Origin: Ulva prolifera
Taxonomy: Eukaryota; Chlorophyta; Ulvophyceae; Ulvales; Ulvaceae
Direction of reading: 5' to 3'
DNA length: 64,000 nucleotides
Assembly (NCBI GenBank): GCA_023078555.1
Contig: CM041204.1
Span: forward strand, 3,502,430-3,566,429
Below are positions 44,740 through 53,925 of the stretch, piece by piece (within the stretch, counting starts at the first letter, position 1; each line of letters begins with the position of its first letter). The position numbers and the translations under genes are program-made. Under the pieces are notes generated by a model that was given only the letters and a program-made list of their open reading frames with translations, was not told the origin of the DNA and ran no database searches.

Positions 44740-46683
44740 ATGTCTCTTTCGAACGCCAACTCCAACGCCAACTCTCCTCGCGAGGAGAGGCGTGACGATG
44801 CTGATCAGCAGCCTCTCGTCGACAGGGACGCTGACCAGCAGCTCCCTGACGGAGAACAGCCTGCGGGTATGTTGCTCCGGGGCGGCCGAATTGTCCGGCC
44901 ACGACCCTCTTCCCACACTGGGCAGAGCAGTCAGCAGGTGCCTTTTTCCTCTCATGTTGTGAACGATCCTGGTCACACTGAGTCACTCATATCACTCGAG
45001 ACGTTAACCGAGGCGCTGCGCGCATCTCGGGGGCGTAGCGAACCTGATTTGACTAAAGGGAAATTGCCTGATTGGAATTACAAGACTGAAAGTATCGTTG
45101 CGTACGAACAGAAAGTCTTTTTGTGGTTAGGCCTGACCGGTCAGTTCGAGTTAGACCATTTGTTGCAGCACGCACCGTCTGCGGACGAACAGCGTGTTCA
45201 CGCTAGGGCGAGGACACAGGTCCTAATGTCTTTGCCTGACGCGGATAGGACGACTGTCTATCGCATGTCACATTTGTGCGAAGCATGGTCTTACTTGACT
45301 GCCAAGTACAGACCTAGCACTGAAGCCGAGATCCACAGACTGTGGAGTCGGTTTAATTCTTTGTCACAACACAATAAAGATGTCGCGACATATTGTGGTG
45401 AGGTGATGAGTGTTTACACTCAATTGGAGGCACTAGGTGCCGATGTGGGCCAGCGATGGCTTCGATTGAAACTGTTAGAGGTGGGGGAGGAGTTCAACGC
45501 TGTGCGCGGCGAAGTTCAACACTCCTCCCCTCATGTTATAATAGCCCGTTTGACTGAGCATGCTGATTTGCTCAAACAACAGCGGTCGCTGCAGGCTAGG
45601 TCTGGTACGCCCGCGGGCAAACCAAACCATGGCTGGCGCAAGCAGCACCGTGGTGACGGCCCTGTGGTCGCTGCTCTCGCAGCTGGCCAGGCTCCTCGCG
45701 AGGAGACCAGGACCTGTTTCTTCTGCAAGAAGAAGGGACATTTGCGTGCGAACTGCCCCCAACGCAAACAGGCTGCGGCCAGAGATGTTTGCACTATTGA
45801 AATGCCTGCCAAGTACCCACAGCCGGACGCGTCCATGCCGTGGAACATCATTGTTGATAGTGGGTCGGACATGCATATAGTAGGAAATCGGGAAATGTTC
45901 ACTGAGTACGGCCCGTGTCAGAAAGTTGCCAATCTCGCGGGACCAGGGCAGCTTTCTATCATGGGTAGGGGAACCATTCAGGTGAACCTGGGTGCTTATG
46001 TGGACAAGCATGGGAACACGCACCCACTGGATGTGGAAATCCCTGGTGTTTACTATGCTCCTGAATGTCCGTACAACCTGCTCAGCACGATGGGTCTTAG
46101 ATCAGAGCAGATGTTCCTAGACACGCGTAGGAATGTGTTATATGTCCCTGGTCTGGGTGATATGGCTACCGGCGTGGAAGATGACGTCAAGTATCAGGAA
46201 CTAGATGTAGACGGTCATCCTGTTTTTGCTTTTAAAATGGCGGTAGATACGAAACCCATTCTCGTCGGTGCGCCTGTCAATAGGGGGGTAGTCTGGTCTA
46301 ACCAGAGCAGTCCGACCTCAGTTATTGAGGATCAGCAGCAGTGGCATCATGTGGCGGTTGCGGCCATTGACCTGAAGCGACCCAATGCTGGGGGAGCTGA
46401 GGTCCCACATGATGCATACTTGCTGGAACCTGCTTTTCTAGCACACTTGTCTTTTCATCAGTCTAATTGGGTTCTGAAACGTATGCAATCTAACAGTGAA
46501 TTTTATGGTCATTTAAATTTGGATGTCGATTCCGAGCCATTGGGGAATTCCCCATTAATTAATCGATTAATCGGTGTCACGGCTGCAGAATTGGCAAGGT
46601 GCCTGCGGGTAACTTCTCTGCCAATGATCGTGAGCTCATGGGTCAGGCCAAGTGGCCTGGTGAGCAACTGCATGCCGATTTAG
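44740..46683 (+). CDS. Copia Gag and protease region
   Basis: From ATG 44740 the frame encodes a UBN2-type capsid (LPDWNYKTESIVAYEQKVFL onward), a zinc knuckle CFFCKKKGHLRANC, and a retroviral-type aspartic protease with active site IIVDSGSD. It ends in a GAG-pre-integrase segment (FLAHLSFHQSNWVLKRMQS). The expected continuation into integrase is in another frame from about 46600, so the polyprotein is interrupted there, with a spurious tail to the TAG at 46681. Confidence 0.85.
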   Translation: MSLSNANSNANSPREERRDDADQQPLVDRDADQQLPDGEQPAGMLLRGGRIVRPRPSSHTGQSSQQVPFSSHVVNDPGHTESLISLETLTEALRASRGRSEPDLTKGKLPDWNYKTESIVAYEQKVFLWLGLTGQFELDHLLQHAPSADEQRVHARARTQVLMSLPDADRTTVYRMSHLCEAWSYLTAKYRPSTEAEIHRLWSRFNSLSQHNKDVATYCGEVMSVYTQLEALGADVGQRWLRLKLLEVGEEFNAVRGEVQHSSPHVIIARLTEHADLLKQQRSLQARSGTPAGKPNHGWRKQHRGDGPVVAALAAGQAPREETRTCFFCKKKGHLRANCPQRKQAAARDVCTIEMPAKYPQPDASMPWNIIVDSGSDMHIVGNREMFTEYGPCQKVANLAGPGQLSIMGRGTIQVNLGAYVDKHGNTHPLDVEIPGVYYAPECPYNLLSTMGLRSEQMFLDTRRNVLYVPGLGDMATGVEDDVKYQELDVDGHPVFAFKMAVDTKPILVGAPVNRGVVWSNQSSPTSVIEDQQQWHHVAVAAIDLKRPNAGGAEVPHDAYLLEPAFLAHLSFHQSNWVLKRMQSNSEFYGHLNLDVDSEPLGNSPLINRLIGVTAAELARCLRVTSLPMIVSSWVRPSGLVSNCMPI

Positions 46684-47153
46684 CTGGTCCTGTCTCTCCG
46701 GTAGGAATTGGTGGTGTGAAATATGTTTTGTTTGTGATGTGTGCCTTTACCCGTTATACTTTCGTGGTAGGTCTGCGCAAAAAGAGTGAGGCTGCGGCCA
46801 TGATCTCTTATATGATCGAACGCATTCGGGTGAATGTAGTGAAGCCAGGTGAACCGGGTGTGCGCATCCTACACACCGAAAAAGGGGGAGAGTTTATGGT
46901 CGCGGCCCTAAAGATCTACCTCCAGCGTCGTGGCATCACTCACCGTTTGACCCCCACAGCCGCTCATCGCTGTAATGGCATGATCGAGAGAAGGATCGGA
47001 GTGGCCTTTGAGTCACTCCGTGCTGTGCTGCTCGCGAGTGGCCTGCCTCTGTTCCTGTGGATAGAATTCCCGCCAGCGTTGTCCATGGTCACAATCTCAC
47101 GCCATCGTCGGCATTGTACCATGACAAACTGGCGAGCATCCTCAAGGGCCTGA
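46599..47153 (+). pseudogene. Copia integrase core, frameshifted
   Basis: Shifted frame relative to Gag. It contains LHADLAGP (first catalytic Asp), ILHTEKGGEF (the second catalytic Asp is Glu here) and CNGMIERR (catalytic Glu). The frame changes again near 47060, where WMDRIPASVVHGHN continues the conserved region. The zinc-binding Cys pair of the integrase N-terminus also seems incomplete, with CLRVTSL in place of CxxC. Confidence 0.75.
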
Positions 47154-47719
47154 AAGCTCAGCATGCTGTCAATGCGTCTGCGGACGTTGACGAAGCTGAA
47201 AAGAGCCTGGGGAAGGGTAAGCGCATGAAAAAGGCCGAGCGCGATAAGTTGAGGGATGAGGAGAAACGCAAGTACAAGTTGCTTGCGACGACAGAATTAG
47301 ATGAGTTTTTAGTGCGGTCTTGTGATAAGGATATCATTCCTTATATGGCCTTTTTCCGAGACACCTCCGTTGAGGTGTTCCAAGATCTGCTGCGGCAGCA
47401 GCGTCCATGGGGGGTTGAAGTGTATGCATACCCTAGGGATGACAAGCTGCGGAAGTTGTCCCCGCGGGGTGTGCCTGCATACTGGGTCGGGGCTGGGTTA
47501 GGCCCCAGCATGCAGCGTGTGTACGCCCAGGACGTTCCTGGGGGTAGGGTTTTTGTTGTGCGTCAGGTAATGTGCACTGCGGATCAGATGATCCGGCACG
47601 TACGCAAGTACGATGCGTCCGCCGTTGTGGACAAGAGGGAACCTAAGGAGTTTGCGAACTCCTACACGGTTGCTTTCGAGGGGGACGATGAGGGTGAGCG
47701 TGTTACTGCAGGACGCTGA
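47057..47719 (+). pseudogene. Copia integrase C-terminal region, second frameshift
   Basis: Carries the conserved copia tail after the integrase core: WGVEVYAYP, LRKLSPRGVPAYWVG and VFVVRQVMC. A third frame change within 47613-47719 moves into the RT frame. Confidence 0.7.
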
Positions 47720-50330
47720 TGTGCCTCCATTCGCGGCAGAGCACACCTATGACGGGGGAGTGTTGCGCCGTCTGCGTGACCAGCTTCACACCCCCCCTGG
47801 TCATGGTAGGGTTCCTGTCATGGAAATGACTTTCCGGCAGGATAACCCTGAGCCTAGTGAGGCTGTGTATTCTCCACGATTTGGAGCTGGCTCCTCTGCG
47901 GAGATTATCCGGCGTGACCCTGCTAGGGCAACACCGGAAATAGCCAGAGCAGCTTTGCATCGCACGCGCGCAATGTCCAGAGCTGCTGCTCACCCTGCCG
48001 TCCCTGCTCCCCCTCGTGTTCACGGCGAAGTGTATCATCCTGTCGCCACGCCCTCTCGCACTGCGCGGTATGTTGTCACGCGCAATGCTGTGTTGCACGA
48101 CCATGGTGTAGAAGCTGCGTTCCCCATTCAAATGTCTGTCAGTGCGTCTGACGAGGACATGGATGAGGATGACGACGGTCCCGGCATCTATGATGACGAT
48201 GACGAACAGCGCATGGACTACACCGTCTCAGATGATGAAAGAGCTGCGGCTCATCAGAATCTGGAGGCTCAGCGGGTCCGTTCTGGGAGTAATTCGGCAG
48301 CGGCCTCAGCATCTGGCGCGGGGGCAGTTGCTCAGCCCTTGCGAGGAGCTGAGGCGCCGAGGCCCTTCTGGGAGGATGAGCCAGATGAGGTGGAGACCGG
48401 ATCCGAATTAGGGGGAGAGGATCCGGACCCCTCAGCCGCAGTTGGGGTTGATTTGCCTGACGAGGTGAGGGCCATTCCAGCCGCCTTGCCTCGTATTAAA
48501 ATCAATCCTCTTGTACGCAGACGCCTTGTTCCATTGGCTGCGGACGTAGCAGCTGTACAAATGCATGAGCCTGCGGGCTCTGACATTGCTAGAAGTGAAA
48601 CAGTTGTAGCTGCTATTGATGTTTCAGCTTGCGATCAGGACACATCAGCCGCGGCTGACTGTGGAGTGTCCTGTGCAGGCCTGAAGCCTCAGCATGTGGA
48701 GTCCGGTGAGCAGCAGAGTGTTCAGCGTCGTGGGTCGCGCCGAGCAGCTGCCGCCAGGAAGCAGAAGGCCTCCTCCGACCCTGATATGCCTTCTATGAAG
48801 GAAGGACTTGCGGGTCCGGACAGGGATGCATGGCTGCGTGCCATGCAGGAGGAGGTAGATGCACTGGGTGAGCACGGAACCTTCGGGTTGTGCTATCTGC
48901 CTGCGGGCAAACGGGCTATCTCGGGCAAATGGGTGCTCAAGATCAAGCGTGGGCCTGCGGGGGAGATTCAGCGCTACAAGGCACGCTATGTAGCGCGGGG
49001 TTTTTCTCAGGTAGAGGGTGTAGACTTTTTTGAGACTTGGTCACCTGTTGGGAGCCATGCGACACTTCGTGTGTTGCTGTCAGTTGCTGCTCAGGCAGAT
49101 TTAGAAATTAGACACATAGATATACAGTGTGCTTTTCTGAATGGTGAGCTGGAGGAGGAAGTGTTCGTTGAACAGCCCCCGTACTTCACTGACGGGACAG
49201 CACGTGTATGGAGATTGCATAAAACCCTGTATGGCCTGAAGCAAGCTGCTCGCGAGTGGCATAAAGCTTTAGTAAAGGTCTTAGCAGAGATGGGATTTGT
49301 GTGCGCACAGAGTGATCCCGGACTGTATGTTAGAACATCTGGTCTTTGTTTTATCGTTCTGTGGGTCGACGACTTGTTCATATTCAGCGGCACTGCGGGG
49401 CTGCAAGAACTTGTCGACATAATTCTCACAAAATTTGAAGGTAGAGACTTGGGTGAACTAGCATGGGCACTTGGCACTGAGATCATGCGTGATCGTAAGG
49501 CCAAGACAATCACCATGACACAGCGAAACAAAATCCATAGCCTGCTTGAAAAGTACAGTATGTCTGATTGTCGAAAGTCTCCCACTCCGTTAGTGCCGCG
49601 GCAACAACTGAGGAGTGTGAAAGAGCACCCGGACCTGGAGAAAGCCAGTGCTGCTGAGCATTCCAGGTTCATGAGTGCTGTAGGAAGCATCCAGTACATT
49701 GCAGGAGTGACACGACCTGACCTCAGCTATGTGGCACATGCCCTGGCCCGGCACATGTCCAGTAGTCTGAAGGAACATTGGTTGGCTGTGCAACACGTTC
49801 TGAGATACCTGCAGTCCACAAAGAACTTAGGAATAAAATTTGTAGGCTCTGAGGGACACGGGTGTTTGATAGAGGCTTATTCAGATGCAGATTTTGCGAA
49901 CTCTGCTGATCTGAAAAGCGTGTCTGGTATGGTTATTCGGGTGTATGGGAACTGTGTTCTCTGGCGTTCGAAGAAGCAGAGTATAGTGGCTGGAGATACA
50001 ACAGAGGCTGAACTCATCGCGATGAGTGCAACAGCCAACGAGTTAATGTGGGTGAAGCAGTTGCTTCTCGACCTAAAACTCGCCCCGTATAAGCCAACTT
50101 TGTGGGGTGATAATAAAAGTGCCAATATCCTGGCAGTGAATGCTGTGTCCACTGACAGATCCAAGCACATTCGTGTGCGGCACTTGCGAGTGCGGGAATA
50201 TGTCCAGATGGATGAACTTAAGGTAGCATGGGTGGGCACTATTGATCAGTTAGCGGATGTGTTTACCAAAGTGCTGCCCGGACCTGCTTTGTTAGAAGTT
50301 CGTAATAAACTCCAGCTAGTGGAGACGTAG
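47613..50330 (+). CDS. Copia reverse transcriptase and RNase H
   Basis: After an acidic linker (DEDMDEDDDG) the RVT_2 domain starts near LGEHGTFGLC and shows SGKWVLKIK, YKARYVARGFSQ, FLNGELEEEVFVEQP, YGLKQAAREWH and the catalytic box LWVDDLFIF. The RNase H domain shows YSDADFANS, SIVAGDTTEAELIAMS, WGDNKSA and KHIRVRHL. It stops at 50328-50330, just before the polypurine tract. This part is uninterrupted. Confidence 0.9.
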   Translation: MRPPLWTRGNLRSLRTPTRLLSRGTMRVSVLLQDADVPPFAAEHTYDGGVLRRLRDQLHTPPGHGRVPVMEMTFRQDNPEPSEAVYSPRFGAGSSAEIIRRDPARATPEIARAALHRTRAMSRAAAHPAVPAPPRVHGEVYHPVATPSRTARYVVTRNAVLHDHGVEAAFPIQMSVSASDEDMDEDDDGPGIYDDDDEQRMDYTVSDDERAAAHQNLEAQRVRSGSNSAAASASGAGAVAQPLRGAEAPRPFWEDEPDEVETGSELGGEDPDPSAAVGVDLPDEVRAIPAALPRIKINPLVRRRLVPLAADVAAVQMHEPAGSDIARSETVVAAIDVSACDQDTSAAADCGVSCAGLKPQHVESGEQQSVQRRGSRRAAAARKQKASSDPDMPSMKEGLAGPDRDAWLRAMQEEVDALGEHGTFGLCYLPAGKRAISGKWVLKIKRGPAGEIQRYKARYVARGFSQVEGVDFFETWSPVGSHATLRVLLSVAAQADLEIRHIDIQCAFLNGELEEEVFVEQPPYFTDGTARVWRLHKTLYGLKQAAREWHKALVKVLAEMGFVCAQSDPGLYVRTSGLCFIVLWVDDLFIFSGTAGLQELVDIILTKFEGRDLGELAWALGTEIMRDRKAKTITMTQRNKIHSLLEKYSMSDCRKSPTPLVPRQQLRSVKEHPDLEKASAAEHSRFMSAVGSIQYIAGVTRPDLSYVAHALARHMSSSLKEHWLAVQHVLRYLQSTKNLGIKFVGSEGHGCLIEAYSDADFANSADLKSVSGMVIRVYGNCVLWRSKKQSIVAGDTTEAELIAMSATANELMWVKQLLLDLKLAPYKPTLWGDNKSANILAVNAVSTDRSKHIRVRHLRVREYVQMDELKVAWVGTIDQLADVFTKVLPGPALLEVRNKLQLVET

Positions 50331-50347
50331 CAGGGTTTATGGGGGAG

Positions 50348-50700
50348 TGTCACAATGCATGAGCCTGCGGGCAGCAGTGTGGTGACAGGTGCACCCATGC
50401 ACGAACGATCCGCGGATCCAGTGTAGGGGTAAGCCGCCAGCTAGGATCGTCTCGATGTAGTGAGAGAGATCGTGCGAGGGTTTCCCGCCGTAACCTTGAC
50501 TGTTGAGTGTTCAGTGTGCATATAAGCATGTGCATACTGAGATCTGTAACCATTCTCTTTACTGTTTCCCGGTACTAGCACTTCCCTTCAACATCTCTCG
50601 GTTCTACCTCTGTGCGCAGCAGGTATGAGATGTTGGCTGTCCTGACCTGACCTGAATGAGGACTGCGCGTCCGCCCTGCACAAAGATAGCTTTTCTGACA
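50348..50700 (+). repeat. Copia 3' LTR
   Basis: 353 bp, same length and ends as the 5' LTR; two substitutions were seen by eye. Preceded by ATGGGGGAG (polypurine tract, 50339-50347). Confidence 0.95.
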
Positions 50701-51141
50701 CCTGGGCTGGGCGGTGTTGTGGGCGGCGGCGGGGGCTTCGGTGAAGTGACGGGGTGGCTGATGGGGGTGCGGCTGGGCAGGCTGGGCAGGCTGCGGCTGG
50801 GCGGGCTGCGGCTGGGCGGGCTGGGCTGGGGCGGGCTGGGCAGGGATGGGCTGGGCTGGGGCGGGTTGGGCTGGGGCGGGCTGTCGGGCCGGATGTGTGG
50901 CGGGCAGCACGCAGTGACCTGACCTCAAGCTCCTGTTCTGACCTCCCACACATTTATGCGCCTTAGGGGTCTTGGTGGAGCCGAATATGCCACAGTGAGA
51001 GCAGTACACGGCATTGAGTTCGTGCAGCTTCGCAGTAGGCAGCCTCGACCCGTCGCGATGGATTCCTCGGATGTGGGTGAACAGACTTGAATGGGAGGAG
51101 AGACTAGCGCTGCATCCGTCATATGGACACTGAAAGCTCAT
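50701..51141 (-). CDS. LINE ORF, N-terminal part with C2H2 zinc finger
   Basis: Starts MSFQCPYDGCS at 51141. The finger fits C-x4-C-x12-H-x4-H (CPYDGC ... HIRGIH), and a second Cys/His group CSHCGIFGSTKTPKAHKC follows. A repeated AlaGlnPro-rich linker leads to the copia insertion point (AAAHNTAQPR). N-terminal C2H2 fingers are DNA-binding in RLE-type LINEs and help choose the target. It continues in frame into 44079-40925 across the copia insert. Confidence 0.8.
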
Positions 51142-51658
51142 ACGCAGGGACTCGTTCCGCTGAAAGCGGACACACTAACGGTGCGGTCTAACGGGCCATT
51201 GAACCGGCCAGACGGCACAAAACTAAAACAACAAACACACAACACTTTTAACGAATCAAATCTGCAGATCACCCGCGGCTAGTCCGCAGGATTGCCAGTG
51301 GGACTGCCGGACAACGGCACGCGGGCAGCCAGCGGCCCGCGCCGACATGACGGCTGCACAGCCAAGCGGGTCACCAGGAAGGCCAGGCGAAACATAGAAC
51401 AGACATCTAGGTGTTCCAAATGGGCAAGGCTGCAGGCCACTGGCGGTCAGTCCGCTGGCATTCTAGTGGGGCTGCAGAACGACGGAACACTGGCAGCTGG
51501 CGCGCGTATTCGTTGCAGCTGCACGACAGCGGACGACAGAACACAACTAAGGGCCTATTCGTTTTCTTTTTGCTGCCTCCCGCAGCCGGGTTCTTTTGGC
51601 ATGCGTCTACATCGGGACCACGACACAGCACAGACGACAGACGTACGACAAAGATCAT
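51142..51658 (-). promoter_or_regulatory. 5' UTR/promoter region of the full-length LINE
   Basis: About 0.5 kb of non-coding DNA between the LINE start codon and the next element's tail. It contains two related segments (GCAGGATTGCCAGTGGGACTGC near 51290 and TCCGCTGGCATTCTAGTGGGGCTGC near 51450), so it may be internally repeated. Confidence 0.5.
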
Positions 51659-51861
51659 GTATGTATGTAGTTACAAAGGACAGAGACCAGTATGTATGTA
51701 TGTAGTTACAAAGGACAGAGGCCGGGCAGCGAGCCGTTGCCAGGAATACACACGCAAATCCACTCACGCAGTCATGGCACTAGGCCGGGCACGAGCACGT
51801 ACCACAGCTCGGCCGGTGTATGTATGTATGTAGTTACAGAGGACAGAGGCCGGGCAGCGAG
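51659..51861 (-). mobile_element. Ladder of three very short LINE 3' ends
   Basis: Three fragments each begin with TGTATGTAGTTACAAAGGA-type 3' terminal sequence on the plus strand. They are 51659-51690 (about 32 bp), 51691-51818 (about 128 bp) and 51819-51861 (about 43 bp). Each is a 5'-truncated copy in the same orientation with its own (TGTA)n tail. Confidence 0.8.
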
Positions 51862-52604
51862 TGTATGTATGTAGTTACAAAGGACAGAGGCCGGGCAGCG
51901 AGCCGTTGCCAGGAATACACACGCAAATCCACTCACGCAGTCATGGCACTAGGCCGGGCACGAGCACGTACCACAGCTCGGCCGGTGATGCCAGCCAAAG
52001 ATTGAAGCCCCGCACGGAGCACAACAGCATTCCCCTTGCACAACGCCACACTCAACCGGCGCAGAGCATTCGTCACAAACAAAGCACGGTTCACCTTACC
52101 ACACCGAGACGCAACCTCCGCCAGCCGATTCAAGTGATTCATGGCAGGCCGCCCCAAGCGACCATGCGTCTCATGCGACAACGGCACGAAACTATACGCA
52201 TCAGGGTCGTACAAACGATAAGCAGTGCGTTTCTGCACGTCCCGCGCCTCCGCAGCACCCCCGTCCTCGCGGGCCGCACGGCCGCAATAGGAACCAGCAC
52301 AGGGGTTCACAACCGACACATCTCCTATGCACAAAGGGTCGCCCGGCGGCATAAACATGATGTCCCCCAGTTTCTCCTGGGCCACTGCCCTGAACACCTC
52401 ATCCAGCGCCGTTGCCTGCGCGGCAGCGGCCTGCTCCCCAGGCCCCGCTGGATCCTGACCACCCGGCGCCGCCGCCGCCGCCAGGGCCGCAGCCTGCGCT
52501 GCGTCTGGCGCGTGGCGCCCCATGTGGGCGCTGTGTCCAGCATCGGCGTCGGCGGCCGGAGCAGGCGTAGGTGCCGGCGCCTCGCCCGCGCGCGCGGTCG
52601 GCGG
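51862..52604 (-). mobile_element. 5'-truncated LINE copy, about 740 bp
   Basis: Matches 40858-41600 of the full-length LINE with only a few differences seen by eye, so it is recent. It encodes the C-terminal quarter of the ORF (from the Ala/Pro linker to RPSAMTA) plus the 3' UTR and tail, and ends abruptly at about 52604. Confidence 0.9.
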
Positions 52605-53020
52605 TGTATGTATGTATGCATGATTACATAGCCGTATCCATTTGGACATTGACAACTCCGAAATCCGGGACCGAAAGAGGCATCCAAGCAACATGCTGCC
52701 GCAAACTCTGACTTGCGCCACAGAATGCAACAACACGAGCCAATTCACCGAGAGGGGACGGGCGATTTGCAACACCCGACACCCCAGCATCACCACCAAC
52801 ACCATCAACACCGACAATAAGAACAACCGCTACATCAGACCACGAAACACCAGAGGCACTGTCATAAGGACCTGGCCGTGCGAGCAACTGCCGCACCAAA
52901 ACCGCAACGGCGGAGACATGCCGATCACGATGTGCCACTGGGACAGGTGGCAGAACTGCCCCGATGGGTGCACGTGCGATGTAGGATGTGAAGACATCAG
53001 CAGCACGTGAATATTCCAAA
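52605..53020. repeat. Probable 3' end of another element, with 58-bp repeat copy 3
   Basis: Starts with TGTATGTATGTATGCATGATTACA, i.e. another TGTA-repeat tail, followed by the repeat core GCCGTATCC...TTGGACATTGACAACT (52627-52661). On the minus strand a frame is open across about 400 bases, but no domain is recognised. This links the 58-bp repeat to a second retroelement family with the same kind of tail. Confidence 0.45.
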
Positions 53021-53122
53021 TGCTTTTCACTACGGTGCCTACACAAGAAAGGAGACAGACCAGAACGAGCATGCTCGTTCTGGTCTGTCTCCTTTCTTCT
53101 GTAGGCACCGTAGTGAAAAGCA
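53021..53122. repeat. 102-bp near-perfect palindrome beginning TGCTTTTCACTACGG
   Basis: The two 51-base arms are complementary with one mismatch (ACACAAG against ACAGAAG) and meet at GAGCATGCTC with no loop. Each arm holds CACTACGGTGCCTACA, which starts with CACTA, the usual end of CACTA-type transposons. It may be a fold-back MITE, fused transposon ends, or an assembly artefact. Confidence 0.8.
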
Positions 53123-53198
53123 CAGCGACTATGCGAGTTTTGGCTCACCCACGTGCGCGGAAAAATGGGTGCGCGGCGTAAGGGTGCGCGGCTTGCAA

Positions 53199-53608
53199 AC
53201 TTCTGCGGTTTCAAGCTAAAACGCCTTTTAAGGCCTTGGTTGGCTGTATTTAGGTGTATAGTGAGTATTAATGCGATTTTGGTTCGTATTTATGGTCTCT
53301 AGAGGCATTGTAGCGACATCTTGTGTGGACGCTGCGCACCCAGCCGGTGCTCGACGGCTACGGGTGCGCCAAAACCAGGTGATCGGTGTACTGCCGAATG
53401 CCTGACTTCTGCGGTTTCAAGCTAAAACGCCTTTTAAGGCCTTGGTTGGCTGTATTTAGGTGTATAGTGAGTATTAATGTGATTTTGGTTCGTATTTATG
53501 GTCTCTAGAGGCATTGTGGCGACGTCTTGTGTGGACGCTGCGCACCTAGCCGGTGCGCGACGGCTACGGGTGCGCCAAAACCAGGTGATCAGTCAACTGG
53601 CGACTGCC
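53199..53608. repeat. 206-bp tandem direct repeat, two copies
   Basis: ACTTCTGCGGTTTCAAGC recurs at 53199 and 53405, giving a period of 206 bp. The two copies (53199-53404 and 53405-about 53608) agree except at scattered single bases. They lie just upstream of the transposase gene, where subterminal repeats would be expected. Confidence 0.9.
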
Positions 53609-53925
53609 TTTTCGAGACGTTTTGTTGTAGTTCATGAGTAATTTCAGAGCACTTCGAGACGTTGCTAGGCCTGGAGATGGGGGCGACTGAGTGTGTGTCC
53701 ATGCCGGGGAAGTACCTGCCATTGTGGCGTCGGTGGATGGGTGTAGGAGGTTTTCACGTACCACCTTAGCGCCGTCGTCTGCAGCTGCGCATGCAAGACC
53801 AGAACGGCTTCGTGGCACTGGGGTTGATGCCTAGAGTAAAGTCTAGTGTTGCCTACACGGCATTTGCGGCCTCGTGCATTCGTCGTGTGATCTGGCAATG
53901 GATACGTGTCGGTGATTCTCAGCAG

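Larger units (their letters stand above)
44080..50700 (+). mobile_element. Ty1/copia LTR retrotransposon with TSD CCTGG
   Basis: Two 353-bp LTRs flank a gag-pol internal region in the copia order (protease, integrase, RT, RNase H). Five bases CCTGG occur immediately before the left LTR (44075-44079) and immediately after the right LTR (50701-50705). LTRs begin TGTCAC and end CTGACA. The primer-binding site TGGTATCGGTGATG follows the left LTR directly, and an ATGGGGGAG polypurine tract precedes the right LTR. It is inserted in the LINE ORF in the opposite orientation. Confidence 0.95.
40857..51658 (-). mobile_element. Full-length RLE-type LINE (non-LTR retrotransposon), split by a copia element
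   Basis: The 3' end on the left starts at a TGTATGTAG tail (40857) and the 5' UTR on the right ends at 51658, where another copy's tail begins. Excluding the 6.6-kb copia insert, the element is about 4.2 kb. It has one long ORF (N-terminal C2H2 finger, RT, restriction-like endonuclease), a structure typical of early-branching LINE clades (R2/NeSL/Utopia-like); the exact clade is not determined. The tail consists of short TGTA repeats (plus-strand reading) rather than poly(A). Confidence 0.8.

Noticed and set aside
53791-53925. Upstream in-frame ATG as start of the transposase
   Set aside because: The 45 extra residues show no domain, and MPRKRAK directly before the finger is a better start; not excluded.
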